Assembly (NCBI GenBank): GCA_009778945.1
Contig: WRFF01000075.1
Coordinates: 1 to 8,102 of the forward strand
Source of the DNA: Clostridiales bacterium
GTDB lineage: Bacteria; Bacillota; Clostridia; Peptostreptococcales; Anaerovoracaceae
Direction of reading: 5' to 3'
DNA length: 8,102 nt
Shown here: piece after piece, positions 6,382-8,102 of the stretch
Layout of the letters: each line of letters opens with the position of its first letter
Numbering within the stretch: position 1 is the first letter of the stretch
Notes under the pieces: model-generated
Database searches by the model: none
What the model saw: the letters and a program-made list of their open reading frames with translations, nothing else
Told to the model about the DNA's origin: nothing
Made by a program: the position numbers and the translations under genes

Positions 6382-8102
6382 TTAGCTTCCAAAGCCTAAT
6401 TTTTCCTGAATCCAATTGATCCCATCCCGAATATAATATGCCAGCGTCGAATCAGACTTAAAATGCAAAATCAGAATCGAAACAATCACAAGGACGAGCA
6501 GCACAATAAGAATTGTGATAATCACCGAAAGCGCGGTTCTGCCGGCGTCGGACTCAGACTCGGCGTTTTTGCGCTTTTGCGGCGCGGGCTGACGGGCCGG
6601 CGCCTTGACAAGGGGAGCGGATACTGCCCCGTCCGAAGCAACCGCGGCGGCCGCGATGGCGGCGGGTTCCGCAGACAAAGCCGCAGTTGCCGGCATCGAG
6701 CTCTTATTCGATGATTCTTCTGCCGCCGAAACTTCCTCTCCGGGGGTGGCAAGACCTGGCGCAGCCAAATCCACCGGAGGGGACAGCGCTTCGGATACGG
6801 CGTCGCTTCGTTCCGCGGCCGCCTCTTCCGAAGCGCCGCTGAGCATACCGGTTTCCGGCAGTTCGGGTTCAACAGCAGCCGGCCCCGGTTCAACTGCAAT
6901 CGGTTCCGGCTCAGGTATGATTTCGGCCGGCACAGGTACAACCGGTTCCGGCGTTCTCGGACGCATCCAATCGGGCAGCTCCGCAAACGCGGACTCTTCC
7001 GACTCTTCCGTTCCGAGTTGGTCAAGTGAAAAAGGAATATCTCCTTCTTCGGATTCCAGAGATTGCTCCACAGATATATTCTGCGCTGTGCTTACATACT
7101 GGAAAGCGGGCTCAACCGGCGTTTCCCTGACCGCGGGCGCGAATACCGGCACGGCCTGTTTCTCTTCTTTCGCTGCGGGCGCAAGTTCAGGCGCCGTCTG
7201 GTCCATCTCTTCGCCGAAAAGCGCCGTAAAGAACGGGATTGCGATTGCGGGCGCCGCAATTGCAGAATGGTCCGCAAGAACTACCGGCGCGGGCGCCGGT
7301 ACGGGTTCCGGCGCAGCGGCAACCGGCTCCGGCGTAACGGCGGCCAATTCAGGCCCGGGTGCAACAACGATAGCCTCCGGCGTGATTGCGGTCGGCTCGG
7401 GTATCACAGGTTCAGGTTCTTCCGGTGCGGCCGGTACGATAATATCGAAAGTATCGGATTTGGGTTTTTTCGGTTCTTCCTCGTCAAACGGGAAATGAAT
7501 CGGCTGATTCATAAATTCCGCAACTTGTTCGCGTGTCGGCGCATTGGCGCCGAAATAAGAAGCCCCGAAGGGACGCGGAGACTCGGGCACAGCGGGTTCC
7601 GGCTCCGGCGCGGATGCAACGGCGGCCGGTTCCGGAGTCACAGGTTCCAATGTGGTATATGTGACCGGCTCCGGTATGACAGCAACCGGCTCCGGAATCA
7701 CAGGCTCGGGTATGACAGCAACCGGCTCAGGTACGACTTCGACGGGTTCCGGCACAGGCGTGACATACATAACCGGCTCCGGCGCTGCGACAACCGGTTC
7801 AGGTATGACAGCGGCCGGTTCCGGCACGACAGGCTCGGGTATGACAGCAACCGGCTCCGGTATGGCAGGCTCGGGTATGACAGCGGCCGGTTCAGGTACA
7901 GCTTCGACGGGTTCCGGCACAGGCGTGACATACATAACCGGCTCCGGCGCTGCGACAACAGGTTCAGGTATGACAGCAACCGGCTCCGGAATCACAAGCT
8001 CGGGTACAACAGCAACCGGCTCCGGAATCACAGGCTCGGGTATGACAGCGGCCGGTTCAGGTACAGCTTCGACGGGTTCCGGCACAGGCGTGACATACAT
8101 AA
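6382..8102 (-). CDS. PEP-repeat, proline-rich protein with C-terminal membrane anchor (5' partial)
   Basis: This family is not recognised. The visible part has 572 residues. The frame is open to the right edge, and the ATG at 8100 is a methionine inside a repeat (it recurs at residues 56 and 111), so the true start is outside the window. Residues 1-175 are PEPV/IPEP/VPEP-type repeats organised in 55-residue units. Residues 176-500 stay rich in Pro, Ala, Glu and Val, with islands such as S-P-R-P-F-G-A-S-Y-F-G (174-184), I-P-F-F-T-A-L-F-G (288-296) and L-P-D-W-M-R-P (375-381). A basic patch (R503, K509-K511, R521) precedes one hydrophobic helix at about 522-547, then a 25-residue tail. By the positive-inside rule the long repeat region is probably cytoplasmic and the tail outside. 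It ends 36 bases before the UPF0182 ATG, suggesting one operon. It could be a scaffold or spacer, but no function is shown. Confidence 0.8.
   Translation of the reverse strand, partial: MYVTPVPEPVEAVPEPAAVIPEPVIPEPVAVVPELVIPEPVAVIPEPVVAAPEPVMYVTPVPEPVEAVPEPAAVIPEPAIPEPVAVIPEPVVPEPAAVIPEPVVAAPEPVMYVTPVPEPVEVVPEPVAVIPEPVIPEPVAVIPEPVTYTTLEPVTPEPAAVASAPEPEPAVPESPRPFGASYFGANAPTREQVAEFMNQPIHFPFDEEEPKKPKSDTFDIIVPAAPEEPEPVIPEPTAITPEAIVVAPGPELAAVTPEPVAAAPEPVPAPAPVVLADHSAIAAPAIAIPFFTALFGEEMDQTAPELAPAAKEEKQAVPVFAPAVRETPVEPAFQYVSTAQNISVEQSLESEEGDIPFSLDQLGTEESEESAFAELPDWMRPRTPEPVVPVPAEIIPEPEPIAVEPGPAAVEPELPETGMLSGASEEAAAERSDAVSEALSPPVDLAAPGLATPGEEVSAAEESSNKSSMPATAALSAEPAAIAAAAVASDGAVSAPLVKAPARQPAPQKRKNAESESDAGRTALSVIITILIVLLVLVIVSILILHFKSDSTLAYYIRDGINWIQEKLGFGS
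7663..8100 (-). repeat. 165-bp tandem repeats coding for PEP units
   Basis: Two full copies, 7936-8100 and 7771-7935, are followed by a partial, more diverged copy (about 7663-7770). The shared block ending in CAGGCGTGACATACAT (plus strand) lies at the same phase in each. By eye the two full copies differ at about 13 of 165 bases, and their last 60 or so bases are identical. Smaller PEP-coding units of about 15-24 bases are nested inside. The array probably continues past the right edge. Confidence 0.85.

Noticed and set aside
6605..7498. Plus-strand 297-codon Ser/Gly/Ala-rich frame
   Set aside because: It is antisense to the PEP-repeat gene, and its low-complexity composition follows from reading the repeat backwards.
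6382..8102. PEP-CTERM sorting signal or TonB homolog
   Set aside because: VPEP motifs are spread through the protein rather than next to the helix, and no arginine cluster ends the protein. TonB has its anchor at the N-terminus and a folded C-terminal domain, which is not seen here.

Overview
The window looks like a bacterial chromosome segment of moderately high GC, with five genes that all lie on the minus strand. Transcription therefore runs from the right edge (8102) to the left edge (1). The release factor 2 and the PpaX-like phosphatase resemble Bacillota versions, and a UPF0182 membrane protein is present. A Clostridia-like Gram-positive organism is the best guess; this is inferred from protein similarity recalled from memory, not from a search.

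Layout in transcription order: (1) 8102-6382, the 3' part of a gene for a very Pro/Glu/Val-rich protein. It is built on PEP repeats, including a 165-bp (55-residue) higher-order tandem repeat, and has one transmembrane helix near its C-terminus. Its 5' end is outside the window. (2) 6345-3250, a 1031-residue UPF0182 membrane protein with a strong ribosome binding site. Three 36-bp tandem repeats near its 3' end each encode an RNA hairpin. (3) 3249-3132, a 118-bp intergenic region packed with inverted and direct repeats. (4) 3131-1860 serS, 1860-748 prfB and 755-78 a HAD phosphatase. These three overlap by 1 and 8 bases and are probably one translationally coupled operon. (5) 77-1, an AT-rich region with three helically phased 7-bp repeats.

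serS and prfB are housekeeping translation genes: serine charging of tRNA, and termination at UGA/UAA. The HAD enzyme would hydrolyse pyrophosphate or a small phosphoester. prfB here is one continuous reading frame and lacks the usual +1 frameshift autoregulatory site. The two upstream genes encode envelope proteins of unknown function, separated by only 36 bases, and may work together.

The most unusual signals are: a duplicated leader element before serS, in which both copies fold into hairpins with purine-rich loops and nearly all differences preserve pairing; the three hairpin repeats inside the UPF0182 gene, one with a compensatory base-pair swap that changes the protein; and the PEP-repeat protein. 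The long open frames on the plus strand are best explained as shadows of the minus-strand genes.
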